A stretch of 64,000 nt of DNA from Pseudomonas azerbaijanoccidentalis (GTDB lineage: Bacteria > Pseudomonadota > Gammaproteobacteria > Pseudomonadales > Pseudomonadaceae): assembly GCF_019145495.1 (NCBI RefSeq), contig NZ_JAHSTU010000013.1, positions 91,846-155,845 on the forward strand, written 5' to 3'. How positions within the stretch are numbered: the stretch's first letter is position 1; each line of letters begins with the position of its first letter. The position numbers and the translations under genes were made by a program. Below the pieces are notes generated by a model. It was not told the DNA's origin. It ran no database searches and saw nothing but the letters and a program-made list of their open reading frames with translations. This document shows, in pieces, positions 1 to 8,148 of this stretch.

Positions 1-246
1 TTCATCAAAAAGCTCCCTGAAAACATGACCGTATCCTAGGCGCGGAAATGTATCGACGCCAGATACAACGGCATATATGACGCGCATTTCGGACAAAGCT
101 CTCTGCGCCGTAGGAAAAAATTCACAAACCCGGCCAAGCCACGGCGGCCAACCCGCCGGCAATGATTCATTTGCGACATCGAGCGCTCCAAAACAGCCAT
201 TTCACCGACGCTCGCTCATGCCCGCGCAACCCTATCAAGGTCGAGT
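1..246. other. Gene-free left edge
   Basis: I see no convincing gene here. The one reading frame across it encodes low-complexity Arg/Pro-rich sequence typical of a shadow frame. It runs straight into the receptor remnant that follows and may be the degraded upstream part of the same locus. Confidence 0.4.
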
Positions 247-375
247 TTTTCCGTGGTGGCAGATGAGGTGGGCAACCTGGCGCAGAAGACCCAGAAGGCC
301 ACCGAAGAAATCCAGACAACTTTGACCAAATTGGCCGAGCAGCAGCGGCGGTTGATCAATCAGTTCAAGGTTTAA
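247..375 (+). pseudogene. Remnant of a methyl-accepting chemotaxis protein C-terminus
   Basis: The frame ending at TAA 373–375 reads FSVVADEVGNLAQKT and then KATEEIQTTL, ending in LINQFKV. This is the conserved signalling-tip exit helix and the C-terminus of a chemoreceptor (compare GFAVVADEVR in intact receptors). No receptor-like sequence continues upstream: the ligand domain, HAMP domain and the rest of the signalling hairpin are absent, and there is no start codon with a ribosome site. About 42 codons survive, so this is a truncated relic rather than a functional gene. A degenerate REP pair follows directly, which suggests past rearrangement. Confidence 0.7.
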
Positions 376-380
376 AAAAA

Positions 381-461
381 GATCAAATAATCGCAGCCTT
401 CGGCAGCACCTACAGGGTGTACAGCTATCCAATGTAGGAGCTGCAAAAGGCTGCGATCTTT
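381..461. repeat. REP pair, type A, degenerate
   Basis: Two inverted copies of the REP core face each other. The left copy reads gatcaaataatcgcagcc and the right reads gtaggagctgc with ggctgcgatc. Both copies carry changes (gcacc for gctcc, caaaagg for cgaagg). The pair separates the receptor remnant from the end of the SRAP gene. Confidence 0.75.
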
Positions 462-474
462 GCAATAACGCCAC

Positions 475-1098
475 TCAACCCGGCGTAAGACACTCCGGCC
501 CATTGAGTTTCGGATCATTGACCATGTTGGCCAGCACCCGCTCGCGCAACGCGGCAGGTTCGCTCGCCAGCAGGGCCTGCAAGGTGTGCAGCGGCGTTTC
601 CGGATTGAGCCACGCCGCTTGCCCCGCCTCATCCAGAATCAACGGCCGACGCTGACTCGCCGCCGGTTGCGTGATGACTGCCGTACTCAACCACACCTGT
701 TCCTGCACCGGATAGGCTTCCCAGATCGCCGCAAAAAACAACGACGCACCCTCCCCCGGTGTCAGCCAGTACGGGCGCTTGCGCGTAGTGCCGCGCCATT
801 CGTAGAAACCGTTGGCGGGCAGAAGGCAGCGACGTTCGCGCAGGGCCTGGCGAAACATCGGTTGTTCGGCCACGGTTTCGGCGCGGGCATGGGCCGGGGT
901 GCGGGACAGATCGGTCAGCCACGGCGGTGTCAGGCCCCAGCGGGCACGCGCCAGCTCACGCTGGCCATCCGCACCGGCTCGCAGCATCAATACCGAATCA
1001 TTGGGGGAAATGTTCCACTGCGCCTGCTGATCGGCGGGAAAACCTGGCAGGGCCGCGAAATCGCGATTCCAGCGAAACAGGGCATAACGTCCACACAT
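475..1098 (-). CDS. SRAP-domain protein (YedK/HMCES family), divergent active site
   Basis: This is a 207-residue protein of SRAP family length. Characterised members (E. coli YedK, human HMCES) crosslink abasic sites in single-stranded DNA through Cys2 after removal of Met1. Cys2 is present in MCGRY, as are the RWGL motif near residue 53 and GFYEW with Glu100. However, the Asn of the usual NARxET motif is His70 (HARAET), and the His of the usual HDRRPL motif is Ser148 (SQRRPL). Two of four expected catalytic residues are therefore replaced, while fold-level motifs remain. It could be a crosslinker with altered chemistry or reversal, or a DNA binder. It appears to be transcribed alone. Confidence 0.85.
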   Translation of the reverse strand: MCGRYALFRWNRDFAALPGFPADQQAQWNISPNDSVLMLRAGADGQRELARARWGLTPPWLTDLSRTPAHARAETVAEQPMFRQALRERRCLLPANGFYEWRGTTRKRPYWLTPGEGASLFFAAIWEAYPVQEQVWLSTAVITQPAASQRRPLILDEAGQAAWLNPETPLHTLQALLASEPAALRERVLANMVNDPKLNGPECLTPG

Positions 1099-1133
1099 GG
1101 GGCTGTACGACTCTTGATCAAACGAACGCCAGC

Positions 1134-1394
1134 CTAACAGACCAGCGTGCCGGGAAAACTCTCCGGTTCATCGCCGGACAACGGCAGCGCGGCATTGTAC
1201 GCACTGATCAGCTCGCGGGCGTATTCAGCCTGGTCGTTATCTACCGCCAACCCGAGCAGCCCATAGATCGGCAATTCACCGGTGGCCCCGACCAGATCGC
1301 GGCCCACCAGGTGTGCCTCGATGCCCTCGCTGGCGAGCATGCCCTGCAGCAACTCACCTTCCATCAGGTTTTCCGGTTCGTAGATTCGCTGCAT
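1134..1394 (-). CDS. DUF2007 family small protein
   Basis: An 86-residue cytoplasmic protein that opens MQRIYEPENLMEGELLQGML. This matches the DUF2007 pattern (putative signal-transducing proteins; biochemical role unknown), in which an N-terminal segment about inheritance of an alpha-beta fold is followed by a short acidic tail. There is no membrane segment or catalytic motif. It lies 9 bases downstream of the CPXCG gene on the same strand and is very probably co-transcribed with it. This pairing is common in pseudomonads, but no function follows from it. Confidence 0.75.
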   Translation of the reverse strand: MQRIYEPENLMEGELLQGMLASEGIEAHLVGRDLVGATGELPIYGLLGLAVDNDQAEYARELISAYNAALPLSGDEPESFPGTLVC

Positions 1395-1403
1395 ACGCGC
1401 CCC

Positions 1404-1586
1404 TCACTCGTTTTCGCTGAAGACTTCCAGAAACCAATCCTCTCCGTGAACCTGCAACACGAACGTAATTGGCCGGCAGCACACCTGACAGTCCTCTATG
1501 TAGGTCTGATCGCCGCCAGACAAGTCGACAGTCGTTTCGACTGATTCACCACAATACGGACATTCATACTCTGCACTTTCCAGCAT
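1404..1586 (-). CDS. CPXCG-motif cysteine-rich small protein
   Basis: A 60-residue protein with two zinc-ribbon-like pairs: CPYC at about residues 9–12 and CQVC at about 34–37. Together they could bind one metal ion. The N-terminal CPYCGE matches the CPXCG cysteine-rich family, whose function is unknown. It is acidic overall and has no signal peptide. It is first in a two-gene unit with the DUF2007 gene. Its promoter must lie in the region shared with the divergent acyltransferase gene at 1726. Confidence 0.8.
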   Translation of the reverse strand: MLESAEYECPYCGESVETTVDLSGGDQTYIEDCQVCCRPITFVLQVHGEDWFLEVFSENE

Positions 1587-1725
1587 CGCGGTCTCCCAAG
1601 TGACTTGTGCGTATAATCGCCGGTCTATTTGCAGGGCTATTTTTGTCTGGCTACTTTTTCAGACCGTACCCCGCCGGTTTTCGATCAAAACCTTTACTTA
1701 CCCTAGCCGTTTCTAACAAGAGAGC

Positions 1726-2892
1726 ATGATGGGCGAATTCGATGCCATCCGACCTTACGACGACAGCGAAGTCCCAGCGGTGCTGGACAGGCTGCTCGGC
1801 GACAAGGCGTTTCTAGATATCCTCACCCACTTTCGCTTCCCGCGTTTTGCCGGTGCTTTGGGCTGGGCGCTCAAACCTCTTATAGCTCATCGACTGCGCC
1901 GCGAGTTCGCCGGCATCACGTCGGTGGCCACTTTGCAGGACAAAGTCGAGTATTACGTCGACCACACCATCGAGCGCGCCACCGACGGCGTGACGTACAC
2001 CGGCGTCGAGCAGTTCAAGTCCGGCAGTGCCTATCTGTTCATTGCCAACCACCGCGATATCGTCATGGACCCGGCCTTCGTCAACTATGCCGTGTACCAC
2101 GCCGGTCTGCCGACCCCGCGCATCGCCATCGGTGACAACCTGCTGCAAAAGCCTTTCGTCAGCGATCTGATGCGCCTGAACAAGAGCTTCATCGTGCACC
2201 GCTCGATCACCGGTCGCCGCGAGAAGATGGCGGCGTATCAACTGCTGTCGGCGTACATCAACCATTCGATCCGCAACGATTGCGCCTCGATCTGGATCGC
2301 CCAGGCCGAAGGCCGCGCCAAGGACGGCGACGACCGTACCGAGTCGGCGATTCTCAAGATGTTTCACATGAGCCGCAAGGACGAGCCGTTCGGCGAAGTC
2401 ATCCGTTCGCTGAACCTCACGCCAGTGTCGATCAGCTATGAGTACGACCCGTGCGATCAGGCCAAGGCCCGCGAGCTCTACATCCGCGCCACCACCGGCA
2501 GCTACACCAAGGCGCCGGGCGAAGATGACGTGAGCATTGCCAAAGGCATCACTGGCTACAAGGGCCGGGTCCACGTGAACTTCGCAGCGCCGATCACCGA
2601 GCTGTTCGAAGACACCAAGCAATTGGCGGTCGAGATGGACAAGCAGATCCTGGGCGGCTACCGCTTGTTCCCGGTGCATTACCTGGCCTACGCCCAGTGG
2701 AAAGATGCCGATCCGCAATTGACGGTGCCAAAAGCCGCAGAGGTATTCCCGGCCGACGAATTGGCCAAGGCGCAGGAACAATGGCAACAACGCCTGGACG
2801 CCTGCCCTGAGGAACATCGTCCGTTCCTGGTGCTGCAATACGCGACACCGGTGCGTAATCAGTACCGCGTGAAAGCTGGATTGCCGCTTTAA
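1726..2892 (+). CDS. PlsC-like glycerol/1-acyl-glycerol-phosphate acyltransferase
   Basis: A 388-residue acyltransferase of the PlsB/PlsC superfamily. The catalytic H(X4)D motif is visible in ANHRDIVMDP around residues 104–112, and a second block, IWIAQAEGRAKDG, near residue 190 resembles the substrate-binding EGTR region. No clear transmembrane helix is seen, so it may be a peripheral membrane protein. Members transfer acyl groups from acyl-ACP or acyl-CoA to glycerolipid precursors; the exact substrate is not deducible. The ATG follows a plausible AAGAGAG ribosome site. It stands alone and ends just before a REP pair. Confidence 0.8.
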   Translation: MMGEFDAIRPYDDSEVPAVLDRLLGDKAFLDILTHFRFPRFAGALGWALKPLIAHRLRREFAGITSVATLQDKVEYYVDHTIERATDGVTYTGVEQFKSGSAYLFIANHRDIVMDPAFVNYAVYHAGLPTPRIAIGDNLLQKPFVSDLMRLNKSFIVHRSITGRREKMAAYQLLSAYINHSIRNDCASIWIAQAEGRAKDGDDRTESAILKMFHMSRKDEPFGEVIRSLNLTPVSISYEYDPCDQAKARELYIRATTGSYTKAPGEDDVSIAKGITGYKGRVHVNFAAPITELFEDTKQLAVEMDKQILGGYRLFPVHYLAYAQWKDADPQLTVPKAAEVFPADELAKAQEQWQQRLDACPEEHRPFLVLQYATPVRNQYRVKAGLPL

Positions 2893-2897
2893 AACGA

Positions 2898-2980
2898 GAT
2901 CAAAAGATCGCAGCTTTCGGCAGCTCCTACAGGTGAATATAAATTCTGTGTAGGAGCTGCCGAAGGCTGCGATCTTTTGC
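2898..2980. repeat. REP pair, type A, left copy inverted
   Basis: The left copy reads gatcgcagctttcggcagct and the right reads gtaggagctgccgaaggctg. They are separated by about 20 AT-rich bases and could form one long hairpin. The pair lies between two converging genes and may stop transcription from both sides. Confidence 0.9.
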
Positions 2981-2990
2981 TTTGAAGGAT

Positions 2991-3269
2991 TCAGACCTGC
3001 GTGCTGATCCACGACACCAGCAGCGCCAGCCCCATGCAGGCGAAGCCGAAGCTGTAGAAAAACCGGTTCATACGCAAAGTGGCCCAGTCCAGCGTCGGTT
3101 CTTCGCTGGGGCGACTCTCGCGCTGCGCTTGCAGACTGGCCATCGCGCGCTGTTCGCGACGACGGGTCGCGTGCAGCAACCAGCCGCCCGGGAAGGCAAA
3201 GAACAAGGCCAGCAGGTTGATCAATTTGGCGGGATGGGCGGTAAACAGCGTCATCAAATGCAGCGACAT
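2991..3269 (-). CDS. Small two-helix membrane protein, unknown
   Basis: I place the start at MSLHLMTLF because a GAGG ribosome site lies in front of it; the longer frame upstream is Arg-rich and probably not translated. The 92-residue product has two hydrophobic segments: residues about 11–28 (LINLLALFFAFPGGWLL) and about 72–88 (FFYSFGFACMGLALLVSW). A charged, Arg/Glu-rich loop lies between them. This suggests an inner-membrane hairpin. I do not recognise a family, and neighbours give no functional hint. Confidence 0.6.
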   Translation of the reverse strand: MSLHLMTLFTAHPAKLINLLALFFAFPGGWLLHATRRREQRAMASLQAQRESRPSEEPTLDWATLRMNRFFYSFGFACMGLALLVSWISTQV

Positions 3270-3387
3270 CACGAACCTCAAACAAAACCGGTGTGGCGAG
3301 CGCCGGACCAGCGACCGCGGCGCGGATTCTACCGAAAGCGTGTGGACCTGCATTCCCCTTTGCGACAAATAACGAGGCAATTGACCA

Positions 3388-3669
3388 ATGGCTGTCCTGC
3401 GTCACAGCTTCGTCATCTGCATGGGGCAACATGCGCGCCTCGAAACCGACACGGACTGCGTCATGCTTCACGCCGAAAACCAGGATCGCCTCTACCTCAT
3501 CGCCCACAACGACGAACAACAAACCCTCGTCGGCAGCCTCGCCTTCAATGTTCAGGACCGTCACTGGCTGGTGTATTGCGCACTCGGCGGTCACCAGCAC
3601 GCGGATTTGCCGGAAGCGGATTTGCTGACCGGGGTGAGTGTTCTGGATTTCTACTCCCAAGCCGCCTGA
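3388..3669 (+). CDS. Conserved hypothetical small protein
   Basis: A 93-residue protein beginning MAVLRHSFVICMG, with no signal peptide, membrane segment or recognisable catalytic motif. A weak GAGG lies about 10 bases before the ATG. It is rich in short hydrophobic strands alternating with acidic turns, which suggests a small beta-rich fold. It is divergent from the small membrane-protein gene on its left and followed by a REP pair. I do not recognise its family. Confidence 0.55.
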   Translation: MAVLRHSFVICMGQHARLETDTDCVMLHAENQDRLYLIAHNDEQQTLVGSLAFNVQDRHWLVYCALGGHQHADLPEADLLTGVSVLDFYSQAA

Positions 3670-3684
3670 AATCCCCACTCCCCC

Positions 3685-3788
3685 TGTAGGAGCTGCCGCA
3701 GGCTGCGATCTTTTGATCTTGATCTTCGGCGTACTTGGATCAGTCAGAAAGCAAGATCAAAAGATCGCAGCCTTCGGCAGCTCCTACA
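3685..3788. repeat. REP pair, type A, opposite geometry
   Basis: The left copy is direct (gtaggagctgccgcaggctg) and the right copy is inverted (gatcgcagccttcggcagct). They are separated by a spacer in which gatc is repeated. This is the reverse arrangement of the pair at 2898. It lies between converging genes. Confidence 0.9.
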
Positions 3789-3804
3789 GTTACGGTGCAG
3801 GCAT

Positions 3805-3841
3805 TAAAAAGCCCGGGACCATCGCTGGTGCCGGGCTTTTT
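3805..3841 (-). terminator. Rho-independent terminator of the yajG-like gene
   Basis: The inverted arms AAAAAGCCCGG and CCGGGCTTTTT flank a loop of about 15 bases. They form a GC-rich stem with a T-run on the minus strand, just after the lipoprotein stop codon. The symmetric A and T tracts could also serve the plus strand. Confidence 0.85.
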
Positions 3842-3857
3842 AACATCTGGCAAAAGC

Positions 3858-4442
3858 TTACTCGCCGAGCACCTGACCCACGGTCGGGTCTTTGAACAGA
3901 CGGGTCAGCGCATCGCTCAACACATCGCTGACCAGCTTGGTGTTGGTTTCCTGGTTCGGCGCCATGCCGAAACGCTGGTCCAGGGACGCGCCGTAACGAC
4001 CGCTGTAACGACGGTTGGCGTTCTGTACATCGGAGCGGAAGGTGGCGCCGATGGTCGCTTCGGTCACGTACATGCCTTCTTTAGGCGACTGATACTTCAG
4101 CTCGGCCAGGGTCACCGTGATTTGCGGCGCGCCCGCCGCATTGGTGCTCGGCGTGAAGCCCAGCAGGCGCACGGCGGCTTCGGCCTGAGCTTGCAGCTTC
4201 GGCAGGATCTGCGCGCCTTGCACGGTAATCGCGCTGGTCTCCGGGTACAGGCCACCACGGGTGCCCAGGGTCGGCGACGGACGTCCGTCGACCACACGCA
4301 CCACAACCGGCTGGCCGTGGCCGACCGGTGCCAGTTGAGCCGTCAACTTGGGTTCCGGGTTCAGTTGTTGCGGGCTGTGGGCGCAGCCAACCAGCGTCAA
4401 ACTGGTCACAGTGATCAAACCGAACAACAGGCGTTGCAACAT
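3858..4442 (-). CDS. YajG family lipoprotein
   Basis: The product is 194 residues from the ATG preceded by GGAGAGAAGAGC; an upstream in-frame ATG lacks a comparable site. The N-terminus is a lipoprotein signal (MLQRLLFGLITVTSLTLVGC) with lipobox LVGC and Cys20 as the lipid-modified residue. Ala and His follow the cysteine, so the outer membrane is the expected destination. The mature part resembles the YajG family, whose role is uncertain. E. coli yajG neighbours ampG, but ampG is not present here. It is a single gene with its own terminator. Confidence 0.8.
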   Translation of the reverse strand: MLQRLLFGLITVTSLTLVGCAHSPQQLNPEPKLTAQLAPVGHGQPVVVRVVDGRPSPTLGTRGGLYPETSAITVQGAQILPKLQAQAEAAVRLLGFTPSTNAAGAPQITVTLAELKYQSPKEGMYVTEATIGATFRSDVQNANRRYSGRYGASLDQRFGMAPNQETNTKLVSDVLSDALTRLFKDPTVGQVLGE

Positions 4443-4646
4443 GCTCTTCTCTCCAGAATCAGGCACAAACAGGCCGGCAGTATAGCGGTGGGCCACTGCA
4501 GCTAACTAGGGTCATGCAACGATTACTGAAATCTCTGACAAACCCGTGAGACCGCGGTTCCTGTCACACATTTTTCACTCGTCTTTCACTTGCACGTCAC
4601 GAGTTGCTGCGAACGTAGTCGGCAGTCACCCAAAAGGTATCTCGCC

Positions 4647-4880
4647 ATGCGTTTTCTCGTTTCGCTGTTCGAAGCACGCCCGCAACATCGCAGCTTCGCC
4701 CTGCTCGACCGCAACGGCCATTGCCAGGCTTTCAAACAGTGCAGCCTGCAGCCCATGGGCGACGGGTGGGTCGAAATCGAAGAAATTCGCCTCAACTGGC
4801 TGCACAAGCCCCTGCCCGCCAGCGCCCGTGTCATTGCACGTCAGCCACGCTCACGGGCACAGCAACTGCTGACCACCTGA
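4647..4880 (+). CDS. Small conserved hypothetical protein
   Basis: The predicted product is 77 residues, starting MRFLVSLFEARPQHRSFALL after an AAAGG site 8 to 10 bases upstream. It is basic at the C-terminus, with no signal peptide cleavage site or membrane helix. Codon use is like the surrounding genes. I do not recognise the family. The longer upstream frame (from 4590) is Cys/Arg-rich and unlikely to be translated. Confidence 0.5.
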   Translation: MRFLVSLFEARPQHRSFALLDRNGHCQAFKQCSLQPMGDGWVEIEEIRLNWLHKPLPASARVIARQPRSRAQQLLTT

Positions 4881-5614
4881 CCGAACGCCTAATAAAAGTC
4901 ATTAAACACGACCAATTCCCTACGTTTCTTCGCTACAATCTCCCCCCGATTATAAGGACGTCTCCTGATCGGGCCTCGCAGCATCGTCAATGCTTCGGTT
5001 TTGGCACCCCGCACCGCCCACAGAGAGCCGCCCACACAGATCGAGTGAAGCTGGCGCGCTTGCTGTTCATCTGGCAAAACCTCCACTTTTCGCGAATCTG
5101 CAGAGCTGTCATTACGCTCGGTCACTGCTGTTTGCCCGTTTGCCTGCCATGAATTCCCTGGCGGCCAGGCATTCGGGCACGGTGCCAGGCTGGGACAGCC
5201 CTTTTTTGAGGTTCACGTCTTCAAAAGAGCGTGAAAAAAACGGGTTTTCACAACTTCACAAGAGTGTGGCGAGCAAATGAATAGTTTTGCGTCTGAACAT
5301 GCACCATTAGCGTCTAGAACAGCCCAACGACACAGGACCGAGTACTCCTCGAACACCGGAGCCTGAAGCCTGTCCGCTACGGATTTGGTTGCACAAACGG
5401 ATGTATCGACCATAAGTCGAATTGCCAGCCGCGTGCTGAAATGAGTTCATAGACCTCATTAGCCCGGCCGGTAGCGTCCGTCGAAGTTGCAAAAAATTGC
5501 GAAGATTCGGACATGGCGATCCTGCCATGGGGACCAGGGGCAACACTGACACGCCCCGGAACGCCTGGCAGCCATGCCGTCAATTTGGTGCTGCAGATTT
5601 TGGAGACGCGTTAA
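4881..5614. other. 730-base region without a clear gene, upstream of mqo
   Basis: No frame here looks like a conserved protein. A possible -10 element TACAAT occurs near 4934. An ATG at 5277 preceded by a purine-rich stretch opens a 29-codon frame (MNSFASEHAPLASRTAQ...) ending at 5366, too short to support. The mqo ribosome site (GGAGACGCG) lies at the right edge. The region may hold a long leader, a small RNA or an mqo promoter. Confidence 0.4.
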
Positions 5615-7123
5615 ATGGCGCATAACGAAGCAGTCGACGTAGTACTGGTTGGGGCCGGCATCATGAGTGCCACCCTTGCAGTGCTGCTCAAAGAGCTCGA
5701 CCCCGCGATCAAGCTGGAAGTCGTCGAGCTGATGGATTCCGGTGCCGCGGAGAGTTCCAACCCGTGGAACAACGCCGGTACCGGTCATGCCGGCCTGTGC
5801 GAGCTGAACTACACGCCGCAGGCTGCCGATGGCGCCGTCGACATCAAGAAGGCCGTGCACATCAACACCCAGTTCGAGGTGTCGAAGCAGTTTTGGTCGT
5901 ACCTGACCAAAAAAGGCACGTTCGGCTCGTGCAAATCGTTTATCAGCCCGGTGCCACACCTGAGCTTCGTGCAAGGCGACAGCGGCGTTTCCTTCCTCAG
6001 GGAACGCTTCAAGGTGCTGAGCAAGCACCACGCCTTCAATGACATGGAATACACCGAAGACAAGGCAACAATGGCAGAGTGGATGCCGTTGATGATGCCT
6101 GGTCGCGACCCTGGCGAAACCCTGGCCGCCACCCGCGTGATCAACGGCACCGACGTCAACTTCGGCGCCCTGACCAATCAGTTGCTCAAGCACCTGACCA
6201 GCGCACCCGATGCCCAGGTCAAGTACTGCAAGCGCGTGACCGGTCTCAAGCGCAACAACGGTGGCTGGACTGTCAGCATCAAGGACGTCAACAGCGGCAA
6301 CACCCGTGAAGTCGACGCCAAGTTCGTCTTCCTCGGCGCTGGCGGCGCGGCATTGCCGCTGCTGCAAGCCTCTGGCATCGAAGAGAGCAAAGGCTTCGGC
6401 GGCTTCCCGATCAGCGGCCAGTGGCTGCGTTGCGACAACCCGGAAGTGGTCAAGCACCACCAGGCCAAGGTCTACAGCCAGGCGGCCGTAGGTTCGCCGC
6501 CGATGTCCGTGCCGCACCTGGACACCCGTGTTGTCGACGGCAAGAAATCCCTGCTGTTCGGACCTTACGCCGGTTTCACCACCAAGTTCCTCAAGCACGG
6601 TTCCTTCATGGACCTGCCGATGTCGGTTCGCACCGGCAACATCGGCCCGATGCTGGCCGTGGCGAAAAACAACATGGACCTGACCAAATATCTGGTCAGC
6701 GAAGTGATGCAGTCCATGGAGCAGCGCCTCGAGTCCCTGCGTCGTTTCTACCCTGAAGCGAAAGCCGAAGACTGGCGCCTTGAAGTGGCTGGGCAACGGG
6801 TGCAGATCATCAAGAAAGACCCGAAAAAAGGCGGCATCCTGCAATTCGGTACCGAACTGGTTGCGGCCAAGGACGGTTCCCTTGCCGCCCTGCTCGGTGC
6901 TTCGCCAGGTGCTTCGGTAACCGTTTCGATCATGCTGGAACTGATCGAAAAATGCTTCCCGAACCAGGCCAAAGGCGAATGGGCTGCCAAACTGGCCGAA
7001 ATCTTCCCGGCCCGCGAGAAAGTCCTGGAAACCGACGCAGTGCTGTATCGCAAGATCAACACGCAGAACAACGTTGCTCTGGAGCTGGTTGAAGCCAGCA
7101 GCGAGACCGAAAGCTACGCTTGA
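5615..7123 (+). CDS. mqo: Malate:quinone oxidoreductase
   Basis: A 502-residue FAD protein of typical MQO length. It oxidises malate to oxaloacetate and passes electrons to the quinone pool at the inner face of the cytoplasmic membrane, replacing or supplementing NAD-dependent malate dehydrogenase in the TCA cycle. The N-terminus has the dinucleotide-binding motif VDVVLVGAGIMSATLA (about residues 8–23), and the family block NPWNNAGTGHAGLCELNY follows near residue 50. GGAGA precedes the ATG. It is a single gene ended by a strong terminator. Its position before the PA4642-like gene corresponds to mqoB of P. aeruginosa. Confidence 0.95.
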   Translation: MAHNEAVDVVLVGAGIMSATLAVLLKELDPAIKLEVVELMDSGAAESSNPWNNAGTGHAGLCELNYTPQAADGAVDIKKAVHINTQFEVSKQFWSYLTKKGTFGSCKSFISPVPHLSFVQGDSGVSFLRERFKVLSKHHAFNDMEYTEDKATMAEWMPLMMPGRDPGETLAATRVINGTDVNFGALTNQLLKHLTSAPDAQVKYCKRVTGLKRNNGGWTVSIKDVNSGNTREVDAKFVFLGAGGAALPLLQASGIEESKGFGGFPISGQWLRCDNPEVVKHHQAKVYSQAAVGSPPMSVPHLDTRVVDGKKSLLFGPYAGFTTKFLKHGSFMDLPMSVRTGNIGPMLAVAKNNMDLTKYLVSEVMQSMEQRLESLRRFYPEAKAEDWRLEVAGQRVQIIKKDPKKGGILQFGTELVAAKDGSLAALLGASPGASVTVSIMLELIEKCFPNQAKGEWAAKLAEIFPAREKVLETDAVLYRKINTQNNVALELVEASSETESYA

Positions 7124-7135
7124 TTCGGCCGCATA

Positions 7136-7173
7136 AAAAACGCCCCGTCCTCATTGAGGGCGGGGCGTTTTTT
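7136..7173 (+). terminator. Rho-independent terminator of mqo
   Basis: An AAAAAACGCCCCGTCC arm and a GGGCGGGGCGTTTTTTT arm form a GC-rich stem with a T-run 12 bases after the mqo stop. Confidence 0.95.
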
Positions 7174-7182
7174 TATGTCTTT

Positions 7183-7266
7183 AAAAGATCGCAGCCTTCG
7201 GCAGCTCCTACTTTGCAACCGCGTACCTACTGTAGGAGCTGCCGAAGGCTGCGATCTTTTGATCTT
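7183..7266. repeat. REP pair, type A, left copy inverted
   Basis: The left copy reads gatcgcagccttcggcagct and the right gtaggagctgccgaaggctg, separated by about 23 bases. The right copy touches the stop codon of the minus-strand PA4642-like gene, so the pair also forms the 3' end of that transcript. Confidence 0.9.
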
Positions 7267-7552
7267 AGCCGCGAGCTTTTTCGATCAGCTCGATGTAATC
7301 CGGCGCATTACGCTGATCCTTGATCAGGGCAACGAAGTCATTGCCGTGCTCGTCTTTGCCATCCACGTCGTAACCGGCCTCGACGAAGAACGTCAGGAAA
7401 CGTTCGAAGTCATCGATACGCAGCCCACGGTAGGCCTTGATCAGTTTGTGCAAGGACGGAGAAGTCGCGTCGACCGGTTCGAAATCGAGGAACAACTTGA
7501 TCTGCTCATCGCCGATCTCGTCACCAATCACTTGTTTCTTATCTTTACGCAT
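7265..7552 (-). CDS. PA4642 family hypothetical protein
   Basis: A 95-residue, acidic, cytoplasmic protein (MRKDKKQVIGDEIGDEQIKL). It matches the pseudomonad PA4642 family by sequence and by its position beside mqo. It has no membrane segment and no motif that points to a reaction; mostly helical sequence is suggested by the heptad-like spacing of Leu and Ile. The function is unknown. It is read from the opposite strand to mqo and ends in a REP pair. Confidence 0.75.
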   Translation of the reverse strand: MRKDKKQVIGDEIGDEQIKLFLDFEPVDATSPSLHKLIKAYRGLRIDDFERFLTFFVEAGYDVDGKDEHGNDFVALIKDQRNAPDYIELIEKARG

Positions 7553-7615
7553 TGCCGACTCCAGCTCGCAGACATTTCACGGGGCGGGCAGTTTACCCCT
7601 GCGCAGGCGCCGGGC

Positions 7616-8101
7616 TCAACGCGGACGAACAGCGCCGGTGTGCAGATCGGCCCAAATATGGCCATTGACGTAGCTTAAAAACTGACAATACACCGTGTCA
7701 TTGCGCAACAGATCGATCACCACGCGGTACTGCGCCAGCGGGTAATTGAGAGTGAGGGTCTTGGTTTTGTCGTCGTAGACCGGTTTTTTCAGGCTTTTAC
7801 TTTCGCCATCGAAATTGACCAGCACCTGATTAATGGTCGCGCCCTTGTTCAAGGATTTGCCCTTGAGGCGAACCATCAGCGGCGAGGTGACCGGGATCGG
7901 CTGCTGATTGGACTGGCGCTGACTGCCAACCACCACCGAATACTCGGTGACTTGCAACAGTTGTTGCTGCTCGGGCTCGGCATCACGCAGGGTCAGGTCA
8001 TCCGGCGGCAAAAACTGCCCGTGCATAGGCGCAGGGGCGGCGGCCAGGGGCAGGCTGAGGGTCAGCAACAGGGCGGCGCAGCTGCGGATCAAAAGGCTCA
8101 T
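7616..8101 (-). CDS. Secreted or periplasmic hypothetical protein
   Basis: I choose the ATG at 8101 because it follows CCGGAG and opens a clear signal peptide (MSLLIRSCAALLLTLSLPLA, likely cleaved near AAA-AP). The longer frame upstream would translate a REP element and is rejected. The product is 161 residues. Its mature part has alternating hydrophobic strands, suggesting a beta-rich periplasmic domain, with one Cys near the C-terminus. I do not recognise the family. It lies in the conserved mqo–hpt interval, where a hypothetical gene also sits in P. aeruginosa. Confidence 0.65.
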   Translation of the reverse strand: MSLLIRSCAALLLTLSLPLAAAPAPMHGQFLPPDDLTLRDAEPEQQQLLQVTEYSVVVGSQRQSNQQPIPVTSPLMVRLKGKSLNKGATINQVLVNFDGESKSLKKPVYDDKTKTLTLNYPLAQYRVVIDLLRNDTVYCQFLSYVNGHIWADLHTGAVRPR

Positions 8102-8148
8102 GACAGGCTCCGGAATCGGGGCCGAGCACTCTAGCATGGGTTTAAAAG

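Noticed and set aside
1813..3678. A 621-codon open frame on the minus strand opposite the acyltransferase
   Set aside because: It is a shadow of the real gene; it also runs through a REP pair and two other small genes, and has no ribosome site or family motif.
5277..5366. A 29-codon frame upstream of mqo as a leader peptide
   Set aside because: The ribosome site is weak and no composition or repeat of regulatory codons supports it.
5459..6844. A 461-codon minus-strand frame opposite mqo
   Set aside because: His/Val/Asp-rich shadow sequence typical of the antisense frame of a GC-rich gene; mqo motifs are on the plus strand.
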